Source: Macrocystis pyrifera
Lineage: Eukaryota > Sar > Phaeophyceae > Laminariales > Laminariaceae
Assembly (NCBI GenBank): GCA_031763025.1
Contig: JASSKH010000020.1
Coordinates: forward strand, 1,829,756 to 1,893,755
Direction of reading: 5' to 3'
DNA: 64,000 nt
The notes under the pieces were generated by a model. That model was not told the DNA's origin. It worked only from the letters and a program-made list of their open reading frames with translations, and did no database searches. A program made the position numbers and the translations under genes. Of this stretch, positions 33,101 to 42,654 are shown piece by piece. How positions within the stretch are numbered: position 1 is the stretch's first letter; the number at the start of each line of letters is the position of its first letter.

Positions 33101-36100
33101 CCAGTTAATCAACCCGATACACACCATAACTGCACTGATTGTAAACGTACGTATACATGAATATTTGTGTATGTATAAGATGTACTTTGTTTTTTTTTAC
33201 ATGCTGCACTCCGGCGGCCGAGGGTTCTTTCTCGCACTTTCGGCTGTGGGGCAAGCAAGGGGGGCGTCGGTACATTACGACGTATGTCTGGATCCCGGCC
33301 GAGCACCGTGCCGGTGCTCGGTGCATTTCACGTCGCTGAGCTGGCTCAAAAAACAAGGGCTTGCTTTCCGCCTCGCCGAGCCGAGTAAGTAACATACTGT
33401 AAGAAAACCCCATATATATATTTCATAAGTAAATAGCCCACCACTCCCGAACATTTTTGAAACCCCCTCTGCTGTGCAAATGGTTTCAACCTCAACAGAA
33501 GAAGTAGCAGTAGTAGCAGCAGCAGCAGCAGACAAACAGCAGCAACAGCAGTACACATCTGTCGGCTGTCGTATCTGTTGCACCAAGCCCTTTGACGGGT
33601 GTACACCTAATACCGGCCACGTTCTTTCGTGACCACAAAACTGACTCCCTCAGTCCGTCTACCGGGGAGAATTTGGTACCAGGTATTGGTGTCATGCCTA
33701 GCTAGTTGTCCAGCAGCAACAAAAACATACAGGACCAACAGTATGCATCTGTCAACCGTCGCATCTGTTGCACCAAGTCCGTTGACGGGTGATGTACACC
33801 TAACACCGAGCAAGTTCGTGACCACAAGAGCTGCCTCCCTCGGTCTGTCTACCTGAGATAATTTGGTACCAGGTAATGGTGTCATACCTAGCTTTTGCCG
33901 GGGACCATAGTACATAGGACCTGCGGCACAAAACCCTATACATTTACCCGTTTTTATTAGCAATACTTTAGTAATATTCACTATGGTCCCCCGTAATAGT
34001 TGTCCAGTCGCAAGCTCTCAGCAGCAGGTGATCGCAACGGGCAAGAGCCACATAGCCAGGCCCATGCTGCCTCCCGTCTCACAGTACTACCCCGTGTGGC
34101 ACCGGACACAGTCTACATTGCTCGACGGCCTGGCTGATACTCTATTTGTATTAAACAAATCCAGGGCACGTATGATACGACGAGCTGTGCGCACTTTCAA
34201 CAACAGAGTATTTTCTTCGCAAAGTTTTCTCTGCGTTGAAAACCTCAACAAATATGAAATTGCCCGCTTTTACCTGTCCAGTTTGGGTTTTTGGCCAACC
34301 TCAGCAGCAGCAGAAAACGTCTGTCGAGCGTCGTGTATGTCTATCATAGCGCTTTGACGTACACCACACACCTCACACTGAGCACGTGCTTGGCCACAAA
34401 ACTGGCTCCCTCGGTCCGTTTACCTGGGGGAAATTGGTACCAGATATCTACTGTATACCAGTATGTAGTTATCGAACCTATATAGTGAGTTGTCCAGTCG
34501 CACGCTCGCAGCAGCAGGTAATCGCACCGGGCCAGAGCCACAGAGCCAGGCTCGTTCTGCCGCCCGTCTCCCTCTACCCCCCCTGTCTCGGTGTCCATCT
34601 GGCATAGAAGTAGTAGTAGCAGCAGCCGTAGCAGCAGTAGTAGTAGTAGTAGCAGGGGGAATAGGGTAGTAGTAGTAGTAGTAGCAGTAGTAGTACAAGT
34701 AGATTTTAATTGTAGTAGCAGCAGTAACAGTGCCTGTACTGATAAGTAATAGCAATAGTCGTAGTCGCTGTGGTGTCGGCTATTGCTGTTGTTGCCGTCT
34801 GCACATGCTGTTTTTGCCTGGCCAATAGCAGTAGCGCTTTTGCCTGGCCAATAGCAGTAGATGCCCTGAACCGTATATAATACGTAGCCTGTGCATTTAC
34901 AAAATCTTAGTATTACGGGGGACCATAGTAAATAGGGCCCACGCTACACACAAAAACCTATATATTTCCCTCTTTTTACTAACAATATTTGGTCTTCTTT
35001 ACTATGGTTCCCCGTAATAGTAGTCGTAGTAGCATAGTATTTCGTAGCGTGCATGCGGCTTCTACCTTTACTACAGTACATCTATCTGCGTAGTAGTGAT
35101 AGTAGCGCATATTAAGAGAAACAGTATAGTAGGCATGCCCCCTACACATGGTACCACTTGCATGCTACGTTGCCGTTGTATGTAAGTTAGTACTATAGTA
35201 GTAGTAGGTATTACGGGGGACCATAGTAAATAGGACCAAATAGTCACTAAAAATAGTAAAATATATAGGTTTTTGAGTCTACCGTAGGTCCTATTTACTA
35301 TGGTCCCCCGTAATAGTAGATTCGTACTTGGTATTATCCATGCTGCTTCTACCTGTACCATTTTTTTAAAATCATCACTCTCACTTTCCAGTTTAACTCA
35401 GAGGAGGTTTTACCCTCAGCGATCTTCTGGACAAGCCGTGGTCACAGGTGTCGTCCCTTCTCCCCCCCGGTACGTGCCTTTCTTTTTGTCGCGCATAGGG
35501 TTCAGCATTCCCACTGCTCATCGATTTTCATCGAATGTACTCCATCTACGTAATACTGGCAGTGATATAAAGTATAACAGCAGTACAGCAGTCATGTCCC
35601 AACCCATGATACCGCGTGGTTATTTGATCTCTCTGTTCACCATGAGGTTGTCTGTATTGCATGAGCAATTGATCATGCTCTATTAACAGCATAAAAACTT
35701 AGTAGTAGTATAGTTAGTAGTCGTAGTAGTAGTGTGCCAGGTAGTATTTTGTAGAGTGCATGCTGCTTCTACCTGTACTACGTCCGCGTAGCAGTGTAGT
35801 ATTCACCACGGAAAGAGTAGTACTCAGTCCCTGCTGACTACTATTGCTCTTTCCTTCGAGCAATAAGCTAACCCATGGCTCACGTTCCCGCCAAGAACAT
35901 CTATACGTGTGTTACCTGTAACTCCCTTTTCGCCTTGCGATGCCCGCGGGATTTCACATTACCTACATCCCGAAGGGGAACCATGTAAGTATATGTATGT
36001 AAGTATCCAAGTCAAATTTTGAGTAATTTTCCCCCCAAAACAGCAGCACCTGGTATTTAGTACGGTCCTAACCCGTTCAGTAGTTTAGCAGCGCAGTCCC

Positions 36101-37442
36101 GTTTTGGGGACAAAGTACCTAGAGCTGGAGTGGTTCGTCCCAAAAATTGACCTAAAGAGACTGCACTCCTAAACGGGTCCAGCTAAATTTGGAACATCAC
36201 GATAAAAAAGTGGCGTTACAGCAAAGGCCTACTGCGTGATAGGGGAAGGTTACATACAAATTCGTGCCCGGGTTTCAATGCAAGGAGGCTTAAGGCGGGC
36301 ACGGGCTTTTCACCCCCAACTATTCTCGGGCTAGGCGACTCTGTGGGTTGGGATATAACTCTGTGGGCCTACGGATTTCACCTGTAGAAACAAACTAGCA
36401 ACTACCCATCATCACATGCCCAGAAGCCAACCTGTGACAACCAATAGCCAACACCCAGCACCCAGTAGCCAATGGCCTGTAGCCAATAGTCAGTGGCCAA
36501 TAGTCCAACAGGGGCAGCCGTCAACGCTACACCGTCACATACCTGGGTTCCCGTCGTGCCAACAGCGCCTTGTCCAGCGCCCTCCCCTGCCTCCTCTCTT
36601 TCTCCTGACCCTGCCCGATCTGTCTCCTTTTCAGCTTTATCGTCAACACCCCCTCCCTCTTCTTCAGTTTGTTCAGTTCGCCCTCCTCCCCCTTCCCCTT
36701 TTCCTTCTCCTCCGCTTTCGCCGCCGCCCCCTCCTACTGGCTGCCACTCCTGCCCTACTCCTCTCCCCCCCCCCACCCCTCTTTCACCCTGCTCCCACTC
36801 CTCACCGCCCCCTCCTCCTGCCCCTTTCCCACCTCCTCCTCCTTTCCCACTAAACTTGTTGCCACCAGCCCCAAATCCTGGCTTGCGGAGGGACCCCCCG
36901 GCAAACCCACGACCACCGTCACCGCCACCACCGCCATCAAAAGCTCCGCTACTACTGCTGCCGAGAGAGGAAAACCTCACCAAACCTCGCAAAATATCCA
37001 CCAGCGCTATGGAGGCCGTTGCCACCAGGATCCCCGCCAGCAACACGCCCTTCTTGCTTCGGCAAGACCACCGCGTGCTGCTGCGAAGGCCGCGGCGGTT
37101 GCGGCTGATACCGCCGCCCCGAGGGAACCAGCGGCAGCACGGGGAGGTCGAACAACCGGTAAGAGAGTAGGACAGGGAGGAGGTAATCCTGGTTTTGATC
37201 GCCGGTCGGTGGTGGTGTCGTTGTTGACGTTGTTGTGATCGCTGTTGCGGTGGTTGTGGGGGTGGAGGTGGTCGTGGTGCATGTGACCGCGTCGGGTTCC
37301 GGCCGTCCCGGATACCCGAGGGGGATACCAAGCCTTCAGGAATGACAACGTTGATTTCGCTATGGTCACCACCACCTCCACCACCGCCGCCGCCGCCGTC
37401 GACAGCCGTTCCCCGTACCGTTCCTCGTAAGATTCCCCGCAC
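23723..37442 (-). CDS. unrecognised multi-exon gene, probable type II membrane or secretory protein
   Basis: Five minus-strand segments look like exons of one gene: 37,442-36,543, 28,026-27,952, 26,104-26,012, 25,297-25,181 and 23,794-23,723. Each is in phase 0 at both ends, so any order-preserving join stays in frame. The long first segment has a hydrophobic anchor and a Gly/Glu-rich stem. The third and fourth adjoin as a Cys/Trp module (YVHKYGIVPWRSWG, then SWKYL and DCDRVL). It recalls the Cys-x-Trp-Gly-x-Trp-x-Cys modules I remember from secreted heterokont proteins, but I cannot name the family. Missing exons are likely. The first and last segments may belong elsewhere. A copia element lies 198 bp beyond the last exon. 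Confidence 0.42.
23960..24345 (+). other. coding-like patch, unresolved
   Basis: A plus-strand frame encodes an acidic, coil-like stretch (PLTEEAQVQMLEEEMQCGYS) preceded by a basic one. No clear splice sites or family. It could be a scrap of a mobile-element protein. Confidence 0.2.
24748..24850. mobile_element. miniature element family A
   Basis: About 103 bp, flanked by TA. Its inverted ends are GGGGGACTATAGTAAATGGG and, at the right, TTTACTATGGTCCCCCGTAA. Confidence 0.8.
25181..25297 (-). CDS. unknown gene, exon 4
   Basis: 117 bp, 39 codons, phase 0 at both ends. The strong acceptor is cctccctcgctttag| and the donor GGAG|GTGACC. It begins DCDRVLAGEAFPLL and ends RAVVVVWADLE. The Cys continues the Trp/Cys module of exon 3. 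Confidence 0.62.
25356..25482 (+). repeat. interspersed repeat R7, copy 1
   Basis: It shares GACCACGCATTTCTTTCTAG, GACGGAGCACC, CCT..ATAGAGG and CACCTCCCAACTTTTGGG with 37,870-37,990. In both places a LINE tail follows within a few hundred bases. Confidence 0.6.
25480..25965. repeat. CTGGCAGTATACTGG motif cluster
   Basis: Near-palindromic units built on ACTGGCAGTATACTGG recur at about 25,490, 25,575 and 25,935, on both sides of a LINE-tail fragment. Confidence 0.5.
25600..25870 (-). mobile_element. LINE 3'-tail fragment
   Basis: On the minus strand it ends with the tail consensus: CGGCACGGACACTGGTTGTG, CTGGGTGTCGAC, GGTTCAATGTGAAGAA. This is the 3' end found downstream of LINE copy A and at nine other sites here. 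Confidence 0.75.
26012..26104 (-). CDS. unknown gene, exon 3
   Basis: 93 bp, 31 codons, phase 0 at both ends. The acceptor follows a pyrimidine-rich run and ends caatgcag|; the donor CTG|GTAAGC is strong. It encodes KCNSYVHKYGIVPWRSWG and ends with QRSWKYL, a conserved-looking module rich in aromatic residues and Cys. This is the best-supported exon of this gene. Confidence 0.65.
26460..26568. mobile_element. degenerate family A miniature element
   Basis: An old copy with GACGGGGG, GGGCCAAATAT, AATATATAGGTT and GGGTACCCGTAT in the family A order. Confidence 0.4.
26570..27079. other. unassigned intron-like sequence
   Basis: No exon or element recognised. It runs up to a C29 run. Confidence 0.3.
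27080..27108. repeat. poly-C run of 29
   Basis: Uninterrupted C run, that is poly-G on the strand of the surrounding gene. Confidence 0.9.
27299..27403. mobile_element. miniature element family A
   Basis: Ends TTACGGAGGACCATACTAAA and, at the right, CCCCCCCGTAA followed by TA. The left flank is CA rather than TA, presumably decayed. Confidence 0.75.
27714..27818. mobile_element. miniature element family A
   Basis: 105 bp between TA dinucleotides. Ends TTACGGGGGACCATAGTAAA and its near reverse complement. Confidence 0.85.
27952..28026 (-). CDS. unknown gene, exon 2
   Basis: 75 bp, 25 codons, phase 0 at both ends. The acceptor follows cactcttgaccaactag| after a pyrimidine-rich stretch; the donor GTGAAG|GTAAGA is near consensus. 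It encodes an Ala/Glu-rich linker ending SGFTREKIVK. Confidence 0.6.
28425..28845. repeat. degenerate tandem repeat with family B insertion
   Basis: GCTTCAACCCYGGYCTATCG followed by GGTNTTCTTYGAATT recurs at about 28,431, 28,615, 28,700 and 28,803. A family B element interrupts it at 28,523. Confidence 0.5.
28523..28612. mobile_element. miniature element family B
   Basis: TTAGGACTCCAGTCCCGTTT at the left and AACGGGACCGCAGTCCTAAA at the right, around TCAATTTTCAAGTAG. Confidence 0.75.
28846..29820. other. unassigned sequence
   Basis: Open frames occur on both strands (for example plus 28,885-29,178) but none has convincing splice sites or a domain. It may contain undetected exons of the minus-strand gene. 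Confidence 0.25.
29815..30056 (+). repeat. CAG/AGCAGTGRC trinucleotide-rich tract
   Basis: Imperfect CAG array with GTGACA interruptions, ending in (CAG)8-9. Confidence 0.85.
30057..31479. other. unassigned sequence
   Basis: A 182-codon plus frame lies at 30,170-30,718, but composition and lack of motifs give no support for coding. A GCCGGT/CCGGCA-rich patch lies at 30,700-30,850 and a partial R6 copy near 31,240-31,300. Confidence 0.25.
31480..31573. mobile_element. miniature element family B
   Basis: Ends AACCCTTTTGGAAGTGCAGT and a near-complement (ACTCTAAAAGGGGTT), with a GACAAACTACTC arm. Confidence 0.65.
31574..33530. other. unassigned sequence
   Basis: No supportable exon or known element. 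It contains a G run near 32,320 and a TGGCTGGGTGTGG duplication at 32,412 and 32,460. Confidence 0.25.
33535..34520 (+). repeat. three copies of a 180-bp interspersed unit
   Basis: Copies at about 33,535-33,705, 33,706-33,900 and 34,310-34,500 share GACGGGTGTACACCTAA, GACCACAAAACTGRCTCCCT, CGGTCYGTYTACC and ATTTGGTACCAGGTA. Copies 2 and 3 are followed by AGTTGTCCAGTCGCA..GCAGCAGGT. A family A element sits at the end of copy 2. Confidence 0.75.
33895..33996. mobile_element. miniature element family A in a repeat copy
   Basis: It separates CCTAGCT from AGTTGTCC, which are contiguous in the neighbouring copy of the 180-bp unit. It is followed by TA. Confidence 0.75.
34608..34725 (+). repeat. 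TAG/AGC trinucleotide tract
   Basis: GTAGTAGTAG and GCAGTAGTAG arrays with short interruptions. Confidence 0.8.
34913..35017. mobile_element. miniature element family A
   Basis: TA on both sides. Ends TTACGGGGGACCATAGTAAA and TTTACTATGGTTCCCCGTAA. Confidence 0.85.
35211..35313. mobile_element. miniature element family A
   Basis: TA on both sides. The ends are a near-perfect inverted repeat (GGGGGACCATAGTAAATAGG). It lies 193 bp from the previous copy. Confidence 0.88.
35361..35540 (-). mobile_element. tRNA-derived SINE, 5'-truncated
   Basis: Minus-strand body and A-rich tail of the SINE family (GACACCTGTGACCACGGCTT, ACCTCC), without the tRNA-like head. Confidence 0.8.
36067..36180. mobile_element. 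miniature element family B, longer variant
   Basis: Ends AACCCGTTCAG..GCAGTCCCGTTTTGG and ACTGCACTCCTAAACGGGT. Confidence 0.6.
36543..37442 (-). CDS. unknown gene, candidate first exon with membrane anchor
   Basis: A 300-codon frame runs from an ATG at 37,442 to the donor CCCAG|GTATGTG, which leaves phase 0. Residues about 135-158 are a hydrophobic segment after a basic stretch (KKGVLLAGILVATASIALVD), as in type II Golgi proteins. The rest is rich in Gly and then Gly/Glu. The Gly-rich parts reflect simple sequence, and a proline-rich frame on the other strand is an alternative. The start codon is uncertain: an Asn/Gly/Thr-rich minus frame lies just upstream (37,366-37,779). Confidence 0.4.
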
Positions 37443-37869
37443 CGGTTATCCTAACGTTCCCGGTACCGAACCTCGAACTATTCTCCGGAACGCCTTCCGG
37501 ACCGATAGACGAACGGTTCCTCGTTCCGTTCCCTGCACCGTTCCCGGTGCCCATGTTGCCGTCTAAGGCCACTCCAGGCAAATGGTTGTAATCGACATCT
37601 GGCCGAGGGGAGGAGGATGTCGACGGAATAAATATCGAGGACGATGATGGTGATGGCGCCGCCATCCTTCCTCCTGCTCCTCCTCCTCCTCTTCCTCGCC
37701 CCTCAAGAAGTTCGTTCGTTCTGATGAAAAAAAAAACGCATCGTGGAGGGTACGGGAGAAAGGAAGGGGGCGTACTCATTTGTTATATAAAATGACTTGG
37801 CCATTGATCACGCATGCCTTCCTGGACGGGGCAAGGGAGCGTACTCATGTGTAGCTTGCCTCTTAAGTA
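37443..37869. other. upstream sequence with NGT-type degenerate repeat
   Basis: The minus strand holds a GGGAACGGTNCG-type degenerate repeat whose translation would give N-glycosylation-like sequons (NGT, NLT). Whether it is exon or upstream region is unclear. Confidence 0.3.
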
Positions 37870-37992
37870 TTTTTGACCATTCACCACGCGTTCCTTCCGA
37901 GACGGAGCGCCTTTCCTATACCTCCCTATAGAGATACCTCCAACATTTGGGCGTTCATTTCGTTTTGTTTCACCGTGTTTCCGTTCAGATAA
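37870..37992 (+). repeat. interspersed repeat R7, copy 2
   Basis: Copy of 25,356-25,482, with ACCACGCGTTCCTTCCGAGA and CGGAGCGCCTTTCCTA. Confidence 0.6.
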
Positions 37993-38084
37993 GAAAGGCC
38001 CACCTTCCCCCCTTCCTGTTTTGCCTTTGAGGCCACCATCCATCTATATATCCTGCCGTCGGATAACGATCGGGGGTGGGGGGG

Positions 38085-38232
38085 GATGTACTAGGGTCAC
38101 CCATGTCCGTAGTCGTACGGCCATAGAACCTCGGGCATCCCTATAATTACAATGTCGGGATGTAGCACGTCGGTTTTCACCTAATACGCGGACATCGCTT
38201 GCACGAAGCGCGAAGCGCCGTGATGTACCCGT
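38085..38232 (+). repeat. interspersed repeat R5, copy 2
   Basis: Copy of 4,710-4,886. It runs directly into the LINE tail at ACCCGTCAACATCCAG. Confidence 0.6.
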
Positions 38233-38802
38233 CAACATCCAGCACAACCAGTGTCCGTGCCGATTCTTCAATCCTAACGCGATACAACATCTGTGGTCAC
38301 AAAACTTAGCCACAGAGATACTACGTTGCCACGTATGTAGACAGCAGTGGACAATACAATACCATGTCATCATACTGGATACGACAGGCACGACATACAC
38401 ATTCTATGAAATAAAGAAACAAAAGAAAACAAATCAAAACAAAAACAAAGAAGACAAATCGAAAAAGAAAGAGAAAAAACTAGAGGAAAACAAACCGTCG
38501 CGCGCCCCCGCAAAGGAATATGGCAGGCACTTGAACTGAACGAGCTGAAGAAAAAGAGAAAACGAAACACCACTACTTGTGAACAGAGTAAGACTAAGAA
38601 CCAAGGGAAAATGACAGGCAAACCAAAGCACAAAGCACCCTCCGGGTAGCCGCAGCAGTTTGTGGTACGAGTAGCATAGCCAGGTTCGCCCTGCTATTAA
38701 TAGTCCACCTGATACCTTGCTACCCTGTCTGCCGTCTCCGTCCTGCGTTCATCAACTATGCCCCGCCACTCGGCGACAGACAATACGAAACAAGCAAAGC
38801 AG

Positions 38803-39111
38803 TCGCATCTGAGGACCAACGCCCCAACGGGTAGGGTGGACCGTAACTGGACCGAGTCCGGCGGGAAGGCCTCATAGCCTTGGTTTTTGTTAGTGGGTGA
38901 GCGCGAGCAAGTCCCACACTACCCGGGAGGGATGTCTGTCCCGGGTGGCTATCTCCACCGCACCTGCTCCTCTCGGGGGTCAGGTCGGGTCAACGTGCCC
39001 AACTGGGCTAAATTGACACACGACACGAAATTGGGAACGTGGAAGTGTGGTGAGCTTAAGCTTTATTTTTACCAATCCGCCGGAGGATAAAAAAAAAAAA
39101 AAAAAAAAAAA
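38803..39111 (+). mobile_element. poly(A)-ended insert of unknown origin
   Basis: About 309 bp interrupt the LINE A tail exactly between AAGCAAAGCAG and GCCTCGTCATCCACC, which are adjacent in other tail copies. It is GC-rich with stem-forming segments (GTCCCACACTACCCGGGAGG, GTCCCGGGTGGC) and ends in 23 A. No A or B box, no target duplication and no RNA family recognised. It could be a retroposed structured RNA, a SINE of another family or a processed transcript piece. Confidence 0.55.
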
Positions 39112-39291
39112 GCCTCGTCATCCACCCAAGCTACACGACTCCTATCATAAAGGCATATCAATAGAAGAACGGAAGAGAAAGAAATAAAATGAAAATCACA
39201 CAGGATCAAGCGCAAGAAAGAAAAAAAGAAGACTACGTTCGAACCAGCTGCACCAGTTGGCGGCACGAGTAGCATAGGCATGTTCTACTTC

Positions 39292-40083
39292 CTAGTCGGC
39301 CTGATGCCTTGCTACCCTGTCTGCCATCTCCTTACTTTCGTCCACCGCAGTTTCCCTTCTACTCCTGTTCCCACCCCACCCTGCATTCCCTTGGTCGGGT
39401 TTTCTGCCACTTCTCGTGTTGCCCGCCTTCCCTACATTCCCTTGGACACCACCCACGGCAGATGCACGGCGCTGCCTACTCAGCTCAGCCTCGTCCTCGT
39501 GCCACCTCACCATGAACCGTTCGGCTGCTTCGAGGACCCCCCGGTACCACCTCCCCGCCTTTTTTGCTGCAGTGGACCACAGCGCGGTCTCAACTTCAAA
39601 CACCAAGGGGGCAAGTTCCGTTGACCTTTCGGTGGCTCGGACCTCCCCAGGGTCTTCGATTATGCATCTTTGCAAAGAAACTGTCCGCCAGGTCTCGGGA
39701 TCTCCCCACCAGCCATCGTCCCGAACATCACCCGACTGGATAATCGCTCCTTGCTTTGCCGTGCCACCCCCCCCCGCAAAGAAGAGCTGCCGTTTACGGA
39801 TGGTCATTTCGATGCTCTCGCAACGTGTCATCTTGAGGGCCTTCGCGTACAAGAGGGTGGTATGGTCAGTAAGAAGTTGGCGCTGGAAGCCAATGGCTCG
39901 CATCAGGACTTGGTGGTGAGCCGTTCGAAGCATAGCAAAGTGTCCCGCTCTGAGGGTCCATGTCACACACCCGTACAGCAGGGTCCCAATCACCTTGGCC
40001 TTCAGCATTCGGACTTTCAGGATAAGGGGAGCGGTCGTACTATCATACAACTCCGGGCCGAATCGTTTGAGGCATGCTCGCAT
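39292..40083 (-). pseudogene. LINE A reverse transcriptase C-terminal part
   Basis: A 263-codon frame covers the thumb and C-terminal region (LYGCVTWTLRAGHFAMLRTA, MTIRKRQLFFAGG). It is separated from the palm domain frame by frame changes. It acts, if at all, in target-primed reverse transcription. Confidence 0.8.
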
Positions 40084-40254
40084 GAGACGGATCCGTTGGT
40101 CGATTTCGAGCGAGAGGTCAGCGCTTTCGTGGAAAATGCCGCCTGGGTATAAGAACTAGGCCGCCTGTTTATACCTCTGGCCTGTTGCATCGATGACGAG
40201 CGGTGGTGTGAGGGTTTTCTGGTCTGGTGTTCGTAGAAGCATTGTCTCTGTTTT

Positions 40255-40930
40255 CTAATCCGATACCGTGAGGCCTGCTGCTTCGAAGACCGTCACGATG
40301 ACCGTCACCATTTTTGCGAGCCCTTCAGCCGACTTCGAGACAATTCCTGTGTCATCGGCGTACAACATGCCCCACACAGCCCTTCCCACGCCCGCCAATG
40401 ACTCCGACTCCTCTGTTGCGACCACTCCAGCATCACTGAGTTGGACCATATATCCTTTACGATGGCTTCGTCTTGGGCTGAAGCGTACAAGTACGACGTG
40501 TAACGCAGCAGCGAAGATCACGTTGAACAGTAACGGTGATAGCACGCAGCCTTGCCGCAGCCCCTGCGTGACATCAAACCATTCCGAGTGCTCGCCGTCA
40601 TCCGTGCGCACGCGAGCCCGCATGCCTCCGTGGAAATTAGGGATAATTGTCAGCATCTTGGTTGGTACGCCAAAGCGTGTGATTACCTCTCATAGCAGCT
40701 CTCGGTCGACAGAGTCGTACGCTTTCTGCAGATTGTTCAAGCACACGTACGGGGGGATTTTCCTCTGTCGTCCGTGCTGTTGCAACCGGCGCACGACGAA
40801 CAACACATCAATCGTTGATCGTGCGGGGCGGAAGCCGCACTGTTCCTTCCGGGAGTAATCCCTTGGCCTCGCAATAGTTGCTGAGGCGGGACGCGACGAT
40901 GATCTTCACAATAAGCCGTTCTTTCTACCG
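40255..40930 (-). pseudogene. LINE A reverse transcriptase palm part
   Basis: The palm motifs [14 protein letters not shown] and [10 protein letters not shown] are intact in the frame 40,656-40,255. Upstream RPARST, LQKAYDSVDRELL continues to about 40,900 with an in-frame stop after DRELL. The frame starts abruptly at the junction with a 60-bp LINE-tail fragment. Confidence 0.8.
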
Positions 40931-40968
40931 TAGGCATCCAGCACAACCAGTGTCCGTCCCGATTCTTA
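40908..40968 (-). mobile_element. LINE-tail fragment at the head-to-head junction
   Basis: TCTTCACAATAAGCCGTTCT..CCAGCACAACCAGTGTCCG is the end of the LINE tail. It sits exactly between the 5'-truncated starts of LINE copies A and B. Confidence 0.75.
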
Positions 40969-42600
40969 ATTCCCATGATGACGGCGGGAATTCGGGGTAT
41001 GCCAAACTGGAAAGCGGTGGGACCAGACTCCCTTCCGGCCGAGATACTGAAAATCGACCATCCCGGGTTCATCCGGTACTTTCACAACTTACTTGTCAAC
41101 GTGTGGAGAACGGGTAACATTCCCCAGCAACGGAAAGATGAGACCATTAAGGTCCTTCATAAAAGAAGGATCGCTTTGATTGCAACAATTCCCGAGGGAT
41201 TTCGCTTGTTGTTCATTCAGGCAAAGTTTTGCTGACAATGGTCACGCCCCGCCTCAGTAACTACTGCGAGGCCGAAGGGATACTCCCCGAGCAACAGTGC
41301 GGCTTTCGCCCGGCACGATCAACGGTCGAAATGCTGCTCGTCGTGCGCCGACTGCAACAACTCGGACGAGCTAGAAAAATCCCCTTGTACATGCGCTTCA
41401 TCGACCTGCAGAAAGCATATGACTCCATCGACCGTGAGCTGCTGTGGGTGGAGCTCGCACGCTTCGGCGTACCAGAGAAGATGCAAACCGTTATCCGCCA
41501 GTTTCACGAATGCATGCGAGCCCGCGTGCGTACGGATGACGGCGAGCACTCGGAATGGTTCGACGTCACTCAGGGGCTGCGGCAAGGATGTGTCTTGTCA
41601 CCACTTCTGTTCAATGTCTTCTTCGCTGCTGTGATACAAGCCGTGCTGGTACGCTTCAGTGAAGACCCAGATATTTTGAGGGACTTGGTTCACCTCGAGG
41701 AGGACCTCGGCGAGGACGGGGTGAAGGTTGACCCACGAACTTGCGTACGGAGGCCAGTATGGGGCATGCTGTACGCAGACGATGCAGGCATTATGTCTTG
41801 TCGGCGGAAGGCCTTGCGAAGATGATGACCGTCATTGTGACCGTTTTCGAAGCAGCAGGCCTCACCGTATCCGAAAAGAAAACGTAGACCATGCTGCTGC
41901 GGACACCGAATCAGGCACCCCAGACCTCACCGCTCGTCATCGAAGCAGCGGGACAGAGATATAGACAGACGATGCAGTTTTTGTATATGGGCGGTCTTGT
42001 CGCAAGCGCTGACATTATGCCAGAGATCACACGACGGATCCGATTCGCATGGGCATGCTACAATCGGTTCGGGAACTGTATGATATGGAGTATGCCCCGT
42101 TCACTCTAAAAGTGCGCATGCTAAAGGCCGAGGTGATGGAGACCCTGCTGTAAGGGTGCGTGACGTGGACTCTTCGTCAGGATCACTTCGCTGAGCTCCG
42201 AACGGCACATCACAAACTCCTCCTACGGATCATTGGCTTCCAGCGCCGGCAACGCACTGACCACCTCATGTCGTACGCCAAGGCCTTCAAAAAGGCACAA
42301 TGTGAGAGCGTTGAGACGATCATCCGCAAAAGACGCCTCCTCTTTGCGGGGGCCGTACAGCGGACGAGTAATGAGCGGCTGACCCGCCGGGTGATGTTTG
42401 GGCTGATGGCTGGTGGGTAGAACCCAAGTACCAGGCCGACCGGAAAATAACTGGGCCCAATGTCTAGCAGACGGCCCCAGGGTTTTCCAAGCCACCGAGG
42501 GGTCCACGGAGAGCTTCCCTCTGCTGTTCGGAGTAGAAACGCTGTTCGGAGTAGAAACGGTGTTATGGCCGAGGGCGGCTAAGAAGAGCGGGAAGCACCC
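40969..42600 (+). mobile_element. LINE, copy B, opposite orientation to A
   Basis: The plus strand encodes the same protein as copy A: KAVGPDSLPAEILK near 41,010, [26 protein letters not shown] near 41,575, [12 protein letters not shown] near 41,775 and IIRKRRLLFAGAV near 42,340. There are frame changes and stops, for example after SCRRKALRR near 41,826 and at 42,151. It is truncated at both ends, lacking endonuclease and tail. The best stretch is 41,229-41,825 (198 codons). Confidence 0.85.
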
Positions 42601-42654
42601 TCCAGGTAGCCAAAGTAGTGAACTCTATTGTTTAATTTGGTCAACCGAGTCGTA

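Larger units (their letters stand above)
38232..40930 (-). mobile_element. LINE (RTE/Jockey-like), copy A, 5'-truncated
   Basis: Minus strand: reverse transcriptase from about 40,900 to 39,292, then a 3' tail to 38,232 interrupted by a poly(A)-ended insert (38,803-39,111). Visible motifs are [12 protein letters not shown] and YADD, and a C-terminal stretch (MTIRKRQLFFAGG) as in RTE- and Jockey-type LINEs. No endonuclease is present, so it is 5'-truncated. The frame changes within the RT. The last codons (MADRVARHQ) read straight into sequence repeated across this region, which identifies those repeats as LINE tails. Confidence 0.85.

Noticed and set aside
36493-37170. 225-codon proline-rich plus-strand frame
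   Set aside because: It mirrors the glycine-rich minus strand. The minus strand has an anchor segment and a strong donor at the right phase, so it was preferred.
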